NCBI GenBank assembly: GCA_001314545.1
Contig: LIHN01000018.1
Location: 1 to 64,000, forward strand
Origin: Bacteroidetes bacterium HLUCCA01
Lineage (GTDB): Bacteria; Bacteroidota; Rhodothermia; Balneolales; HLUCCA01
DNA: 64,000 nucleotides
Direction: 5' to 3'
The notes under the pieces were generated by a model that saw only the letters and a program-made list of their open reading frames with translations, searched no databases and had not been told where the DNA came from. Made by a program: the position numbers and the translations under genes. This document shows, piece after piece, positions 53,480-63,720 of this stretch (within the stretch, counting starts at the first letter, position 1; every line of letters starts with the position of its first letter).

Positions 53480-54550
53480 ATGGCAAATGTTAACGGGAAT
53501 CCCGACAGACTGAAAGCAATTGAGCTGGCCCTCGGGCAGATTGAAAAACAGCATGGCAAGGGTACCATTATGCGGCTGGGCGACCGGCCGGTGGTTCAGG
53601 TAGATACGATATCAACCGGGTCCATGGCAATTGACTACTGCCTGGGTGTGGGCGGAGTACCACGTGGCAGGATCATCGAAATTTACGGTCCGGAGTCCAG
53701 TGGTAAAACGACCATGGCGCTGCATGTAATTGCCGAAGCGCAAAAAGCCGGTGGTCACGCAGCATTTATCGATGCTGAGCACGCATTTGATGCCAAATAT
53801 GCCAAAAATCTGGGTATCAACACCGATGAAATGCTTATTTCCCAGCCCGACAGCGGAGAGCAGGCACTTGAAATTGCCGAGGCATTGATCCGGTCGGGCG
53901 CCCTTGATGTGGTAGTCATTGACTCGGTTGCGGCTCTGGTCCCCCGTGCTGAACTGGAGGGTGAAATGGGTGATTCCCATGTGGGTTTGCAGGCGCGGTT
54001 GATGTCGCAGGCACTTCGAAAGCTCACCGGTGTAGTTAACAAAACACGAACGGCCGTTATTTTTATCAACCAGATTCGTGAGAAAATCGGGGTTATGTTC
54101 GGCAGTCCGGAAACAACGACCGGTGGCCGTGCACTGAAATTTTACTCTTCGGTTCGAATGGATATACGGCGTATTGGTGCCATTAAAAAGGGCGATGAAG
54201 TCATCGGTAACCGAACCAAGATTAAGATTGTCAAGAATAAGGTGGCTCCTCCATTCAGGGAAGCTGAGTTTAATATCATGTACGGTAAAGGGGTTTCCCG
54301 AATAGCCGAATTGCTTGATATGGCAGTAGATCTGGAAATTATCGAAAAACGAGGAAGCTGGTATCGTTACGAGGGTGAACCGATAGGACAAGGGGCCGAT
54401 TCCGCTATGCAATTCCTGGAGGAGGATCCCGAACTCAATAAGAAGATCGAAGGCATGGTTCGGGCACACCTGTTCCCCGACCTTGCGGAGATCGCTGCAG
54501 AAGACGGCAAAGAGTCGAAGAAAGAAAAAAACGTTGAAGCGAAAGCCTAA
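53480..54550 (+). CDS. recA: Recombinase RecA
   Basis: RecA pairs homologous strands and activates the SOS response. The 356-residue protein has Walker [10 protein letters not shown] (70-78), the linker FIDAEHAFD, Walker [23 protein letters not shown], loop regions [32 protein letters not shown], and a short Lys/Glu-rich C-terminal tail ([10 protein letters not shown]). Length and order match the family closely. It is the first gene of an overlapping run with recX, a transporter-like gene and purine genes. Confidence 0.98.
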   Translation: MANVNGNPDRLKAIELALGQIEKQHGKGTIMRLGDRPVVQVDTISTGSMAIDYCLGVGGVPRGRIIEIYGPESSGKTTMALHVIAEAQKAGGHAAFIDAEHAFDAKYAKNLGINTDEMLISQPDSGEQALEIAEALIRSGALDVVVIDSVAALVPRAELEGEMGDSHVGLQARLMSQALRKLTGVVNKTRTAVIFINQIREKIGVMFGSPETTTGGRALKFYSSVRMDIRRIGAIKKGDEVIGNRTKIKIVKNKVAPPFREAEFNIMYGKGVSRIAELLDMAVDLEIIEKRGSWYRYEGEPIGQGADSAMQFLEEDPELNKKIEGMVRAHLFPDLAEIAAEDGKESKKEKNVEAKA

Positions 54551-55241
54551 AGCTCAACTTTTTGATGATGATGACAGGCAGGAGATCCTGGATCTTCTGC
54601 CTGTCGCTGTTTCGGAAATTCGTGTACAGATCCGGGATGCAACCCGTGTATCTGTCTTTGCCAATGATGACTTCCTGCTGGGCCTGCCGGTCCATGTTTG
54701 TAATCGCCTCGGCCTGGTCAAAGGCTGCATCATTGATACCCACCTGTTCAGGCAAATTGAGGGTGAAGTGCAACGGGACGCCATTCGCTCCTGGCTGCTG
54801 GGCTTGCTGGCTAAAAAACCATATGCCCGGTCGCAACTCGTCCGAAAGTGTCGAGAGGCCGGATATGACATGCAGGTCACCGATGCAATTCTTGACGACT
54901 TTGCTTCCAGAAAGTGGATTGACGATGAGGCCTTTGCCAGCAGCTTCGCCCGCGACAAGGCAACGTTTCAGCGTTGGGGTCCGGCAAAAATCAGGCAACA
55001 ACTGCGTTTACTGGGAATACCGGACCGTGTAGCAGAGGATGCCGTAAAACAGAATCTTCCTGCAGAAGACCAGCGCGTAGTGATACGGAATCTGGTAATG
55101 AAACGAAAGCTGCATTTTTTGCGCGAGGAAAATCCCCAAAAAAGAAAGAAAAAAATCGTTGATTACCTCCTGCGAAAAGGATATGATGCAGATAATATTT
55201 TCGGTAGTATTGATGCCGTCATTCGCGAACTGAACACATGA
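54534..55241 (+). CDS. recX: Regulatory protein RecX
   Basis: RecX binds RecA filaments and limits their activity. No in-frame ATG exists near the start; TTG at 54534 inside the last codons of recA is the best choice (a TTG at 54483 is possible), giving about 235 residues and a 17-bp overlap. The three-helix repeats of the family are visible at [40 protein letters not shown] and [21 protein letters not shown] further repeat near the end has [15 protein letters not shown]. The 60-residue N-terminal extension is also common in this group. Overlap with recA and the next gene (ATGA) indicates coupling. Confidence 0.88.
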   Translation: MKRKPKAQLFDDDDRQEILDLLPVAVSEIRVQIRDATRVSVFANDDFLLGLPVHVCNRLGLVKGCIIDTHLFRQIEGEVQRDAIRSWLLGLLAKKPYARSQLVRKCREAGYDMQVTDAILDDFASRKWIDDEAFASSFARDKATFQRWGPAKIRQQLRLLGIPDRVAEDAVKQNLPAEDQRVVIRNLVMKRKLHFLREENPQKRKKKIVDYLLRKGYDADNIFGSIDAVIRELNT

Positions 55242-56302
55242 GAAAATTTACAGTTGAAGGTTTCTTCAGGGGCTTGCTGATACTGATTGTACTGGTTCTG
55301 GTAGGGCTGGTCCTGTATCGCTTTTCAACCCTGGTGGGCTATGTCCTGATCGCTCTGGTATTCTCGTATTTATTCGGTCCCATCGTCAATCGAATGGAAG
55401 TAGCGGGATTCAGGAGAACCACGGCCGTAACCCTGGTAGTATTGTCGTTTGTATTATTGCTGGTTTGGGCATCCACTTCTCTGGCTCCGACCATTGGCAG
55501 TCAGGTCCTTTTGCTGGCATCTCAGCTGAATGCCGAAACCATCAACAACATTGCCATTCAGGTTGAAACCGAGCTTTTATTCCGGATTCCATTTATTGCC
55601 GAAGGACAAATAACTGAATTCATCAACAACCTGTCCTATCGCATCTTTGACACAGGGAATTTTCAGTCAACAATAACCAACCTGTTCGGTATATTCGCCA
55701 ATATATTCACCGCAGCGCTTATCATACCCTTTGCAACGTTCTTCTTTCTTAAAGATGGCAGCAAACTGCGCAGACAAATATTGGAGCTTGTACCCAATAA
55801 ATTCTTTGAAACTACGCTCACCATCATCAATAAAATTGAAACCCGGTTGATTCTGTACTTTAAAGGGGTACTTATACAATCAACTCTGGTAGGTCTGATT
55901 TCATGGTTGCTGCTCTCAGCTATCGGATTAAAAAACGCACTGGTCATCGGGGCCGCAGTGGGCATTGCCAACACCATCCCCTACTTCGGTCCGATTATCG
56001 GTTACACCCTGTCACTGATCGTAGCAATTTTCGAGACCGGAGATTTCAGCCTGGTACCCTACGCGCTAGGCGCTATTGCCATAGCTCAGCTTGTTGACAA
56101 CCTCGTACTGCAACCCCTCATCTTTAGCAAATCCTCCGGCTACCACCCTGTTTACGTCCTTTTGATTATACTCGTGGGTGCCGAAATGGCGGGTCTGCTA
56201 GGCATGCTCGTGGCCATACCGGTTGCCACCATACTCAAAATCACCTTCACCGAAATTAACTGGAGCCTGAATAACTACCATGTTTTCAAGTCAGACAGCT
56301 AA
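55238..56302 (+). CDS. AI-2E family membrane transporter
   Basis: A 354-residue inner-membrane protein of the AI-2E/UPF0118 family (PerM-like). Seven to eight hydrophobic segments are visible, with the conserved LYRFSTLVGYVLIALVFSYL at the N-terminus, FATFFFLKDG before the central loop, and IGAAVGIANTIPYFGPIIG and LVDNLVLQPLIFSKSSGYHP towards the end. The family includes ion/proton antiporters and YdgG; despite its name most members do not carry AI-2. Its ATG overlaps the recX stop (ATGA), and its end overlaps the next gene by 23 bp. Confidence 0.9.
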   Translation: MRKFTVEGFFRGLLILIVLVLVGLVLYRFSTLVGYVLIALVFSYLFGPIVNRMEVAGFRRTTAVTLVVLSFVLLLVWASTSLAPTIGSQVLLLASQLNAETINNIAIQVETELLFRIPFIAEGQITEFINNLSYRIFDTGNFQSTITNLFGIFANIFTAALIIPFATFFFLKDGSKLRRQILELVPNKFFETTLTIINKIETRLILYFKGVLIQSTLVGLISWLLLSAIGLKNALVIGAAVGIANTIPYFGPIIGYTLSLIVAIFETGDFSLVPYALGAIAIAQLVDNLVLQPLIFSKSSGYHPVYVLLIILVGAEMAGLLGMLVAIPVATILKITFTEINWSLNNYHVFKSDS

Positions 56303-57227
56303 GCTCATCAAGCCCAAACCACTACCCAAAAAAGGAACCATCGCCGTAACCGCCCCGGCCACCACACCGGACGCATCACAGCTGAATCTGGGCGTATCCT
56401 ACCTCGAAAAGCTTGGCTATTCGGTGATTGTCGGGGAAACCTGCAGTTCAACATTAAACTATCTGGCTGGTGACGATGAACTCAGGGCCCGTGAACTTAC
56501 CGGGTTCTTCGCTGACCCCGCCGTTGATGCCATATTCTGCGCCCGAGGCGGTTACGGAGGAATGCATCTGCTGCCACTGCTTGATTTCAACGTGATTGCT
56601 AAGAATCCCAAACTTTTTATCGGTTTCAGCGATATTACCTCACTGCAATGGGCTATTTTAGCCAAGTGCAACATGGTTACAATTTCAGGAGGAATGGTGG
56701 CCTCCGATATGGGATACACTGACATCGACCCCGTATTCGAGTCGAAATTCTGGGACCTTCTGGATACCGGACTCATCGACATCTCCCTGCCCGGTCAGCA
56801 TGAACAGCCCAAACGCTACGTGGAAGGAACGTTGCTTCCGGGAACACTGGCCGTAGCTGCCAAACAAATGGCCTCACCCTACTTTCCTGACCTTACCGAC
56901 CGGATTCTGGTCTTTGAAGATGTGGATGAACCCATGCACAAAGTTGAAGGCTACCTGAGACAATTTGCACTCTATGGAGCGTACCAAAAAGCGGCCGGCG
57001 TCATACTGGGCGAATTCAGCAAGCCCAAAGCAGAGGCAAACGATGACGTTCCGAGCCTTGAAACCATTTTTAAGCGTGTTTTCGATGCCTACGAATTTCC
57101 CTACGCCACGGGACTGAACTACGGTCACATCGATGCGAAAATTTCCCTGCCCGTTGGTGTACCGGTATCCGTATCTTACGGTCCAGTCACCACCGTAAGA
57201 TCCACCGGCTCTATCTTCGAAAATTGA
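56280..57227 (+). CDS. ldcA: LD-carboxypeptidase (S66 family)
   Basis: A muramoyl-tetrapeptide LD-carboxypeptidase that removes the terminal D-Ala from peptidoglycan tetrapeptides during cell-wall recycling in the cytosol. The Ser-Glu-His triad is visible as Ser117 (FIGFSDIT), Glu213 (VFEDVDEPMHKVEGYL) and His283 (NYGHIDAK). ARGGYGGMHLLPLLD is the family's substrate loop. The 315-residue length is normal and there is no signal peptide. Start overlaps the transporter gene by 23 bp, and its TGA overlaps the purN start. Confidence 0.93.
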   Translation: MFSSQTAKLIKPKPLPKKGTIAVTAPATTPDASQLNLGVSYLEKLGYSVIVGETCSSTLNYLAGDDELRARELTGFFADPAVDAIFCARGGYGGMHLLPLLDFNVIAKNPKLFIGFSDITSLQWAILAKCNMVTISGGMVASDMGYTDIDPVFESKFWDLLDTGLIDISLPGQHEQPKRYVEGTLLPGTLAVAAKQMASPYFPDLTDRILVFEDVDEPMHKVEGYLRQFALYGAYQKAAGVILGEFSKPKAEANDDVPSLETIFKRVFDAYEFPYATGLNYGHIDAKISLPVGVPVSVSYGPVTTVRSTGSIFEN

Positions 57228-57808
57228 AACCCCATATTGTGGTTCTGGCCTCCGGCTCAGGATCCAACTTCCAGGCCATTCTCAACGCCATTGATTCGGG
57301 CAGTCTCGATGCCTCTGTATCACATCTGATAGCCAGTAAACCCGGAATCGGAGCCATCCAAATTGCCTCAGGGGCCCGAATACCCGTCAGCATCATGTCC
57401 GCACGCCTGTGTGGAAGCCCGGCTGAATTCGAAAAACAGCTTCTGCAGCTGCTTAAAGATCAAAATCCGGCCCTGATTGTTCTTGCCGGCTGGCTGCTCA
57501 AAATTCCGTCAGGGGTAATACAGCACTTCGAAGGCAAAATCATCAACATCCACCCATCGCTGCTTCCCGATTATGGCGGACAAGGATTTTATGGCATCCG
57601 TGTACACCAGGCTGTGATATCTGATCGACGCAGGATATCAGGATGCACGGTTCATCTGGTGACCGAAGAATTTGATGAGGGGCCTGTCATTGCCCGCAAA
57701 CAGGTTCCCGTTTATCCAGAAGATTCCCCCGAAACACTGGCTACCAGAGTACTGGAACAGGAACATCAATTATTACCCGCAACCATCCAAAAGCTTCTAC
57801 ATCCATGA
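57224..57808 (+). CDS. purN: Phosphoribosylglycinamide formyltransferase
   Basis: PurN transfers formyl from 10-formyl-THF to GAR in purine synthesis. No ATG is available; the TTG at 57224, overlapping the previous stop as TTGA, gives the canonical start KPHIVVLASGSGSNFQAILNA. The formyl-transfer residues are in KIINIHPSLLPDYGGQGFYG (Asn, His) and FDEGPVIARKQV (Asp). At 194 residues it matches the family. It is coupled to purH by ATGA overlap. Confidence 0.95.
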   Translation: MKPHIVVLASGSGSNFQAILNAIDSGSLDASVSHLIASKPGIGAIQIASGARIPVSIMSARLCGSPAEFEKQLLQLLKDQNPALIVLAGWLLKIPSGVIQHFEGKIINIHPSLLPDYGGQGFYGIRVHQAVISDRRRISGCTVHLVTEEFDEGPVIARKQVPVYPEDSPETLATRVLEQEHQLLPATIQKLLHP

Positions 57809-59382
57809 CTACCGCTACCATTACGCCATTTTTCACAGAACCTGTCCGACTTAAAACCGCACTCCTTTCGGTTTCCGACAAAACGGGGATTACTGAACTG
57901 GCCACAGCTCTCAGTGCAAACGGAGTACGGATACTCTCAACAGGTGGCACTTACAAAACGCTCACAGAAGCGGGAATAGCCGTCACGGAAGTTTCACAGG
58001 TAACCGGCTTTCCGGAATGCCTTGACGGTCGCGTGAAAACGCTGCACCCTGCCATTCACGCCGGTATTCTGGCCCGGGTCAGCCATGCAGCAGATAACCA
58101 GGCGTTACAGGATCTGGGCATAAGCCCTATCGAGCTGGTTGTAGTCAACCTGTATCCTTTTCGCCAGACCATAGCCCGTCCGGACACAACATTCGAAAAA
58201 GCTGTTGAGTTTATTGACATCGGTGGTCCGACCATGGTGAGGGCCGCTGCCAAAAACTTTCCCCATGTTGGCATCCTGACCGATCCGTCTCAGTATGGAC
58301 CATTTATCAGTGAGCTTAGTCGTAACGGGGGTTCTATAACCTTTGAAACCCGAAAAGCCCTCGCGCGGGATGCATTTCAGCACACGGCCGATTATGACGC
58401 TCATATTGCCGGATACCTCACACAGGCCACCGGACAGCAGCCTCCCGCCCAGTTCAACACCTCACTCCCATTGGCACAATCGCTGCGCTACGGAGAAAAT
58501 CCACATCAGAAGGCAGCAGTTTACGGTGAACAAACCAGCCACATAGACTGCTTCCACGGCAAACAACTCAGCTACAACAATTACCTCGATACCGATGCCG
58601 CCCTGCAGATTATCCGTGAATTTCCGGCCGACACCCCGGCGTGCGTGATCGTAAAACATACCAACCCCTGTGGTGTAGCTGTTGGTAAAACACTCACAGA
58701 AGCCTGGGAAAGAGCATTTCAAACCGATAGCGTATCACCTTTTGGCGGCATTATTGCAGTTAACACTACCCTGGATGAGGCGGCGGCCCGCGCCATGGAC
58801 GGCCTTTTCACCGAAATCATCATCGCGCCCGACTTCACCCCGCAGGCGGAGACGCTCCTGCAGAAAAAATCGAACAGAAGACTTATCCGGGCAAAATTTG
58901 ACCAGAATACCAGCGCAGCAAAACAAGTCCGCAGCCTGTTCGGAGGTCTGCTGGTTCAGGATGCCGACACCGCAGGATTGGATACCGCCGACTGGAACGT
59001 CGTGACCCGTCGCAAGCCCACCACCCAGGAACACCTGGATATGGTCTTTTCCTGGCGAATCGTTCGTCACGTAAAATCCAATGCCATTGTTTTTGCCCGA
59101 AACGGACAAACCCTGGGTATTGGAAACGGTCAAACCAGTCGGGTGGATGCATCCGAACTGGCCGTGGCCAAGGCGATGAAAAACAAACTGGATTTGAATG
59201 GTTCTGCGGTAGCGAGTGATGCTTTTTTCCCATTTGCTGATGGTGTAGAGGCCGCCGCACAAGCCGGTGCAACGGCTATTATCCAGCCCGGAGGCAGTGT
59301 TCGTGATCAGGAGGTCATTGATGCGGCAGACCAACTGGGGCTTACTATGATTTTTACCGGAATCCGGCATTTCAGGCACTGA
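57805..59382 (+). CDS. purH: Bifunctional AICAR transformylase/IMP cyclohydrolase
   Basis: PurH carries out the last two steps to IMP. The cyclohydrolase domain (about 10-200) has [18 protein letters not shown] and [18 protein letters not shown]. The transformylase domain (about 205-525) has [29 protein letters not shown]-like sequence ([18 protein letters not shown]) with the catalytic Lys-His, and [20 protein letters not shown], ending in the usual FTGIRHFRH. Length 525 is standard. It is the last gene of the recA-to-purH run; no terminator hairpin was seen before mreB. Confidence 0.97.
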   Translation: MTTATITPFFTEPVRLKTALLSVSDKTGITELATALSANGVRILSTGGTYKTLTEAGIAVTEVSQVTGFPECLDGRVKTLHPAIHAGILARVSHAADNQALQDLGISPIELVVVNLYPFRQTIARPDTTFEKAVEFIDIGGPTMVRAAAKNFPHVGILTDPSQYGPFISELSRNGGSITFETRKALARDAFQHTADYDAHIAGYLTQATGQQPPAQFNTSLPLAQSLRYGENPHQKAAVYGEQTSHIDCFHGKQLSYNNYLDTDAALQIIREFPADTPACVIVKHTNPCGVAVGKTLTEAWERAFQTDSVSPFGGIIAVNTTLDEAAARAMDGLFTEIIIAPDFTPQAETLLQKKSNRRLIRAKFDQNTSAAKQVRSLFGGLLVQDADTAGLDTADWNVVTRRKPTTQEHLDMVFSWRIVRHVKSNAIVFARNGQTLGIGNGQTSRVDASELAVAKAMKNKLDLNGSAVASDAFFPFADGVEAAAQAGATAIIQPGGSVRDQEVIDAADQLGLTMIFTGIRHFRH

Positions 59383-59476
59383 AAAAAGCAAGATTTAACA
59401 TTCGCAAGTGCATCAACAAAATTGTAAATTATTACCTTGTATTAACTATTTTTTTATCGCCCCATAAAACGCCGAC

Positions 59477-60532
59477 ATGCCCAACAGTACTGAATTGAAT
59501 TCACGAAAAAGAAACAGCCCGAGCGGACTGCTCGACTGGTTATACACCGATATTGCAATTGATTTAGGTACTGCAAATACATTGATTTACGCAAAGGGAC
59601 AGGGTATTGTACTGAATGAGCCCTCCATCGTAGCACTTAATTCCCAAAATCAGGCAGTAGCCGTTGGTCACGAAGCACGGCTGATGCACGAAAAAACACA
59701 CAAAGACATCCGTACAGTTCGTCCGTTGCGTGACGGTGTGATAGCCGATTTCGAGGTAGCTGAGCTTATGATCCGGGGCATGATCAAAAAAGTCAAACTG
59801 AAATGGTTTTCATCCACCCGCAAAATGGTCGTCTGCGTGCCCAGCGGTATCACCGAGGTTGAAAAACGCGCCGTACGCGACAGTGCCGAACGGGCCGGAG
59901 CCAAAGATGTTTACCTGGTAGACGAGCCCATGGCTGCAGCCATTGGTATCGGGTTGAATGTACATGAACCCGTAGGTAATATGATTGTTGATATCGGCGG
60001 GGGTACTACTGAAATCGCCGTCATCGCACTGTCTGGTATCGTTTATTCTCAGTCGGTCCGACTGGGCGGGGATGAGCTCAACGACGATATCATCAACTAT
60101 TTCCGTCGAAACCATAATCTGCTGATTGGTGAGCGCACAGCCGAACAGGTCAAGTGCATGATCGGTTCTGCAGCTCCGCTGGATGAAGAAATTGAAATCC
60201 AGACTAAAGGTCGTGATCTGGTTAACGGTGTACCTAGAATACGAACCGTCTCCAGCGTTGAGGTACGCGAAGCCATTGCTGAGTCTGTCAACACCATTAT
60301 CGAATCGGTCAACCAGAGTCTGGAGCAGACGCCACCTGAACTCTCGGCCGATATTCTGGACCGTGGCATCATGCTCACGGGTGGGGGCGCCCTGCTCAAA
60401 AACCTTGACAAGCTCATCCGGGACACTACAGATCTGCCTGTCCATATTGCCGAAGACCCCCTGACAGCAGTGGTACGGGGCACCGGCGATGTTCTGGAAA
60501 ACCTAAACTACTACCGCTCTGTAATCAGCTAA
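59477..60532 (+). CDS. mreB: Rod-shape-determining actin homologue MreB
   Basis: MreB forms membrane-bound filaments that guide lateral cell-wall synthesis. The 351-residue protein has phosphate-1 motif DIAIDLGTANTLIYAKGQGI, the connecting and adenosine motifs DEPMAAAIGIGLNV, DIGGGTTEIAVIAL and MLTGGGALLKNLDKL. A short N-terminal hydrophobic/amphipathic stretch before the actin core may bind membrane. The 94-bp upstream gap is AT-rich and probably carries the promoter of the mreBCD-pbp2-rodA operon. Confidence 0.98.
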   Translation: MPNSTELNSRKRNSPSGLLDWLYTDIAIDLGTANTLIYAKGQGIVLNEPSIVALNSQNQAVAVGHEARLMHEKTHKDIRTVRPLRDGVIADFEVAELMIRGMIKKVKLKWFSSTRKMVVCVPSGITEVEKRAVRDSAERAGAKDVYLVDEPMAAAIGIGLNVHEPVGNMIVDIGGGTTEIAVIALSGIVYSQSVRLGGDELNDDIINYFRRNHNLLIGERTAEQVKCMIGSAAPLDEEIEIQTKGRDLVNGVPRIRTVSSVEVREAIAESVNTIIESVNQSLEQTPPELSADILDRGIMLTGGGALLKNLDKLIRDTTDLPVHIAEDPLTAVVRGTGDVLENLNYYRSVIS

Positions 60533-60548
60533 AGGGAATTCGCCGCGA

Positions 60549-61391
60549 ATGCCGTTCCTCCTGGGAAAACTTGAGAATGCACGAGATCACATACTCACCG
60601 CAATATTTCTGGTAACTGCCATTGCCCTGATGGTGGCACGTCACGACGGTGGACTTCAACATACCCGGATTATGGCCATGACGGCCCTGAGCTACATGGA
60701 AAAGCCCCTGGCTTCCGTGCGCGTCTATCGCACCGCCCTGCAAACCAATCAGGAACTCCAACGCGAAAACATTCGACTGCGCGATGAACTCAGCCGGCTA
60801 CGTTCAGCCAACGAAGAAATTACCCAGCTCAGAAGTCTCCTGAATTTCCGCGATAACGGCGCTCCGGAGTATCCCCTGCTTTCGGCACGTATAACCGGGA
60901 AAAGTCTGACCGGACTACGAAATATGCTTACGGTTGACCGTGGAAGCTCACACGGTGTTCAAACGGGCATGCCTCTGGTCAATGCCAGTGGCCTGATCGG
61001 ACGTGTTGTCATCGCCGGGTCATCGTACGCCCAGGTTATGCCGTTGCACAACAATCTGTTCCGGGCCAGCGCACGGATACAAGGCTCCCGATCCTACGGC
61101 ATGATTTCCTGGAATGGCAGCGATGATACCCTCATTTTGAACTACGTCCCCCAGACCGTCCGCGTTGAACCAGGGATGATTGTAGAAACAAGCGGACTGA
61201 GCAACACCTTTCCGGCCAACATCCCCATAGGGACCATCACCGGAAGCCAGCCGGAACCGGGTCGTGATACTCAGATAATATTCGTTGAACCTTTTGTTAA
61301 TCTGAATAGTCTGACCGAGGCATTTCTTATTTTGTATCAACCCAGTACGGAAGTTGACAGCCTGGTTCAGGAGTATGAGGTGCTCTTCTGA
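60549..61391 (+). CDS. mreC: Rod-shape-determining protein MreC
   Basis: MreC is a periplasmic bitopic protein that links the elongasome parts. The 280-residue protein has an N-terminal transmembrane helix (about 18-40), a coiled coil (about 58-100, NQELQRENIRLRDELSRLRS), and the beta-barrel part with GKSLTGLRNMLTVDRGSSHGV and GVQTGMPLVNASGLIGRVV. Seventeen bases separate it from mreB, and its stop overlaps the mreD start by one base. Confidence 0.93.
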   Translation: MPFLLGKLENARDHILTAIFLVTAIALMVARHDGGLQHTRIMAMTALSYMEKPLASVRVYRTALQTNQELQRENIRLRDELSRLRSANEEITQLRSLLNFRDNGAPEYPLLSARITGKSLTGLRNMLTVDRGSSHGVQTGMPLVNASGLIGRVVIAGSSYAQVMPLHNNLFRASARIQGSRSYGMISWNGSDDTLILNYVPQTVRVEPGMIVETSGLSNTFPANIPIGTITGSQPEPGRDTQIIFVEPFVNLNSLTEAFLILYQPSTEVDSLVQEYEVLF

Positions 61392-61867
61392 TGCGGACCA
61401 GTATCTTCAAGTATTTAATCACCGGAATCCTGTTGCTCATAGGGCAGGTCATTATTTTCAGGCACCTTCAGATTTTTGGCAGTGAACCGGATATGGTTTT
61501 CATCTTTGTTTTGTTCTTTGCCCACTACTTCGACCGCACCCGAAGCCTGATTATAGCTGCTGTTTTCGGACTGGCATACGACGCCTTTCTGGATTTGTGG
61601 GGGCTTCATATGTTTGCTAAGGTTCTGACTGTAATGCTCTTCTACCAGCTTATACCAAGACCGGAAGAATCAAAACCGCAGGCCGCCCAGGTTCTGCTGA
61701 TTATGCTGGTACTGACTTTTTTTCATAACGGTGTATTCCTGGGAGTTTCAGCTTTTGTTCAAAGCCTTTCTACAATGGCACATTTTTGGGAAATTCTGAT
61801 AGGAAACACCGTTTTTACAACAATTGTTGGCACATTTCTTTACTTTTTCAAGTCCGAACAAAATTAG
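61391..61867 (+). CDS. mreD: Rod-shape-determining protein MreD
   Basis: A small (158-residue) membrane protein of the elongasome. Five hydrophobic segments are visible (for example YLITGILLLIGQVIIF and FIFVLFFAHYF; LWGLHMFAKVLTVMLFYQLI later). Family similarity is low, as usual for MreD, and the call rests on size, topology and its position between mreC and the pbp2 gene. Confidence 0.85.
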   Translation: MRTSIFKYLITGILLLIGQVIIFRHLQIFGSEPDMVFIFVLFFAHYFDRTRSLIIAAVFGLAYDAFLDLWGLHMFAKVLTVMLFYQLIPRPEESKPQAAQVLLIMLVLTFFHNGVFLGVSAFVQSLSTMAHFWEILIGNTVFTTIVGTFLYFFKSEQN

Positions 61868-61887
61868 GCCGGCCCACCACTACGTAC

Positions 61888-63720
61888 ATGACCCATCCTG
61901 AAAGCTCCCGCAGGTTACGAACGTCACTCCGCATCATCCAGGTTATCATCGCCCTGGTATTTGTACTCTTCCTGGGTCGACTGGTTCAACTCACTGTATT
62001 TGAATATGATACGTACAATCCCATATCGGAGCGTAACAGTATCCGCCGGGAAACCGTGAATCCCTCCCGCGGACTGATTTACGACAGGAACGGGGTTTTG
62101 CTTGTTGAGAATACCCCGATTTTCAGCATCTATGTTACACCAACTGACTTCGACAGAAGCAATATTCCCCTGCTTGCAAGCCTTATGGAAACGAGTGAGG
62201 AAAACATTCAGGATGCCCTTCAGCAAGCCCAAAATTTTTCCTGGCATCGTCCATCACGTTTGTTTTCAGAAGTTGAATTCGATGTTTTTTCGCGTATTGA
62301 AGAAAATATCTGGCGCTTGCCGGGTATTACGCATCAGATTGAAAGTAAACGGGTTTACCCCGCCAATGTAAAAGCAGCCCACGTACTCGGATATCTTCGT
62401 GAAGTCAGTGATGCAGACTTCCGTACCACAAATATCTATCGCCTCGGCGACAAAGCGGGGCGAACCGGCATTGAAAGAACCTATGAATCGTATCTGCGCG
62501 GGGAAACCGGTGTCCAGCTTCGACGTGTCAATGCGTTCGGACAAGGTATCGGAAACTATAGCGAGGGTATATTGGATCTGGCACCCGTAAAAGGTGCGAA
62601 TCTCGAGGTTACCCTGGACGCCGACCTTCAGCGTATTGCCGAACAACTGATGGTGGGCAAAACCGGTGGTTTGGTCGCACTGGACCCCAACAACGGAGAA
62701 ATCCTGGCCCTGGTCAGCTCACCGGATTTCGACATCGCCCGCATGTCGGGCCGGGTCGATCCGGAATATCTTGCCTATGTGACCAGCGACAGTACACGAC
62801 CAATGTTCAACAGAGCTATTGCCACCCGACAGCCACCCGGCTCTACCTTTAAGCCCATCATGGGACTCCTCGGTCTGCGTACCGGTCTTATAACACCTGA
62901 AACCACCATTTTCTGTAATGGGGGTTACGTACGTGGCAGGCTGTACCGGTGTACTGCCATACATGGAAACCAGGATCTGGAGGAAGCCATCATGAATTCA
63001 TGTAATACCTACTTCTTTCACATGATGAACCGGGTTGCCAATACCATCGGACTCAATGAGTGGCATCGACTTATCCGTGAAATGGGACTTGGCAGAATTA
63101 ACGGAATTGATATACCATCGGAGCAGGCGGGCATTTTACCTGACAGTACCCAGATGGACCGGATTTTTGGAGTACGTCAATGGGGCCTGGGTGATCAGAT
63201 TAACCTGGGTGTGGGCCAGGGTGTGGTATCGGCCACCCCGCTACAAATGGCCTTGTCAACTGCTGAGATAGCCAATGGCGGTTACTGGGTTCAGCCACAT
63301 CTTGTACGGGCTATACACTATGATAGCGGTGAAACGGAGTTCGCAAATCCCGGCAGGCAACGTATTGAATGGATCCGTGATGAAGACCTGGAACCGGTTC
63401 GGGCAGGAATGCGGAGAGCTGTGACCGAGGGAAGCGGACGGTTTTATGCGAATCTCGCCTCGGTACCCACGGCTGGCAAAACCGGGACGGCACAAAATCC
63501 GCACGGACGCGATCACGGCTGGTTCATAGCCTATGCACCTTATGATAATCCACAAATAGCTGTCGCAGTTATCATTGAAAATGGAGGTTTTGGGTCTGTA
63601 TCAGCCGCACCCGTGGCGTCCCTGCTGATTGAACAGTACATGAATGGAGAAATTCTACGATCCAATCTGTTTGATATGATGCTCAACTTTGTACCCCGAG
63701 ACAGCGATATTGAACGATGA
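61888..63720 (+). CDS. mrdA: Penicillin-binding protein 2 (elongasome transpeptidase)
   Basis: PBP2 cross-links peptidoglycan during rod elongation, with RodA as glycosyltransferase. The ATG at 61888 (MTHPESS) is preferred over 61786, which lies inside mreD; the product is 610 residues. A transmembrane anchor is at about 15-35 (IIQVIIALVFVLFLGRLVQL). The transpeptidase motifs are Ser319-Lys322 (PPGSTFKP), Ser371-Asn373 (NSCN) and Lys531-Gly533 (AGKTGTAQNP). The dimerisation domain contains NPSRGLIYDRNGVLL. The gene overlaps rodA by ATGA. Confidence 0.96.
   Translation: MTHPESSRRLRTSLRIIQVIIALVFVLFLGRLVQLTVFEYDTYNPISERNSIRRETVNPSRGLIYDRNGVLLVENTPIFSIYVTPTDFDRSNIPLLASLMETSEENIQDALQQAQNFSWHRPSRLFSEVEFDVFSRIEENIWRLPGITHQIESKRVYPANVKAAHVLGYLREVSDADFRTTNIYRLGDKAGRTGIERTYESYLRGETGVQLRRVNAFGQGIGNYSEGILDLAPVKGANLEVTLDADLQRIAEQLMVGKTGGLVALDPNNGEILALVSSPDFDIARMSGRVDPEYLAYVTSDSTRPMFNRAIATRQPPGSTFKPIMGLLGLRTGLITPETTIFCNGGYVRGRLYRCTAIHGNQDLEEAIMNSCNTYFFHMMNRVANTIGLNEWHRLIREMGLGRINGIDIPSEQAGILPDSTQMDRIFGVRQWGLGDQINLGVGQGVVSATPLQMALSTAEIANGGYWVQPHLVRAIHYDSGETEFANPGRQRIEWIRDEDLEPVRAGMRRAVTEGSGRFYANLASVPTAGKTGTAQNPHGRDHGWFIAYAPYDNPQIAVAVIIENGGFGSVSAAPVASLLIEQYMNGEILRSNLFDMMLNFVPRDSDIER

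Noticed and set aside
55238-56302. Quorum-sensing AI-2 exporter
   Set aside because: The family name is broad and most members are not AI-2 transporters; nothing here supports a signalling role.
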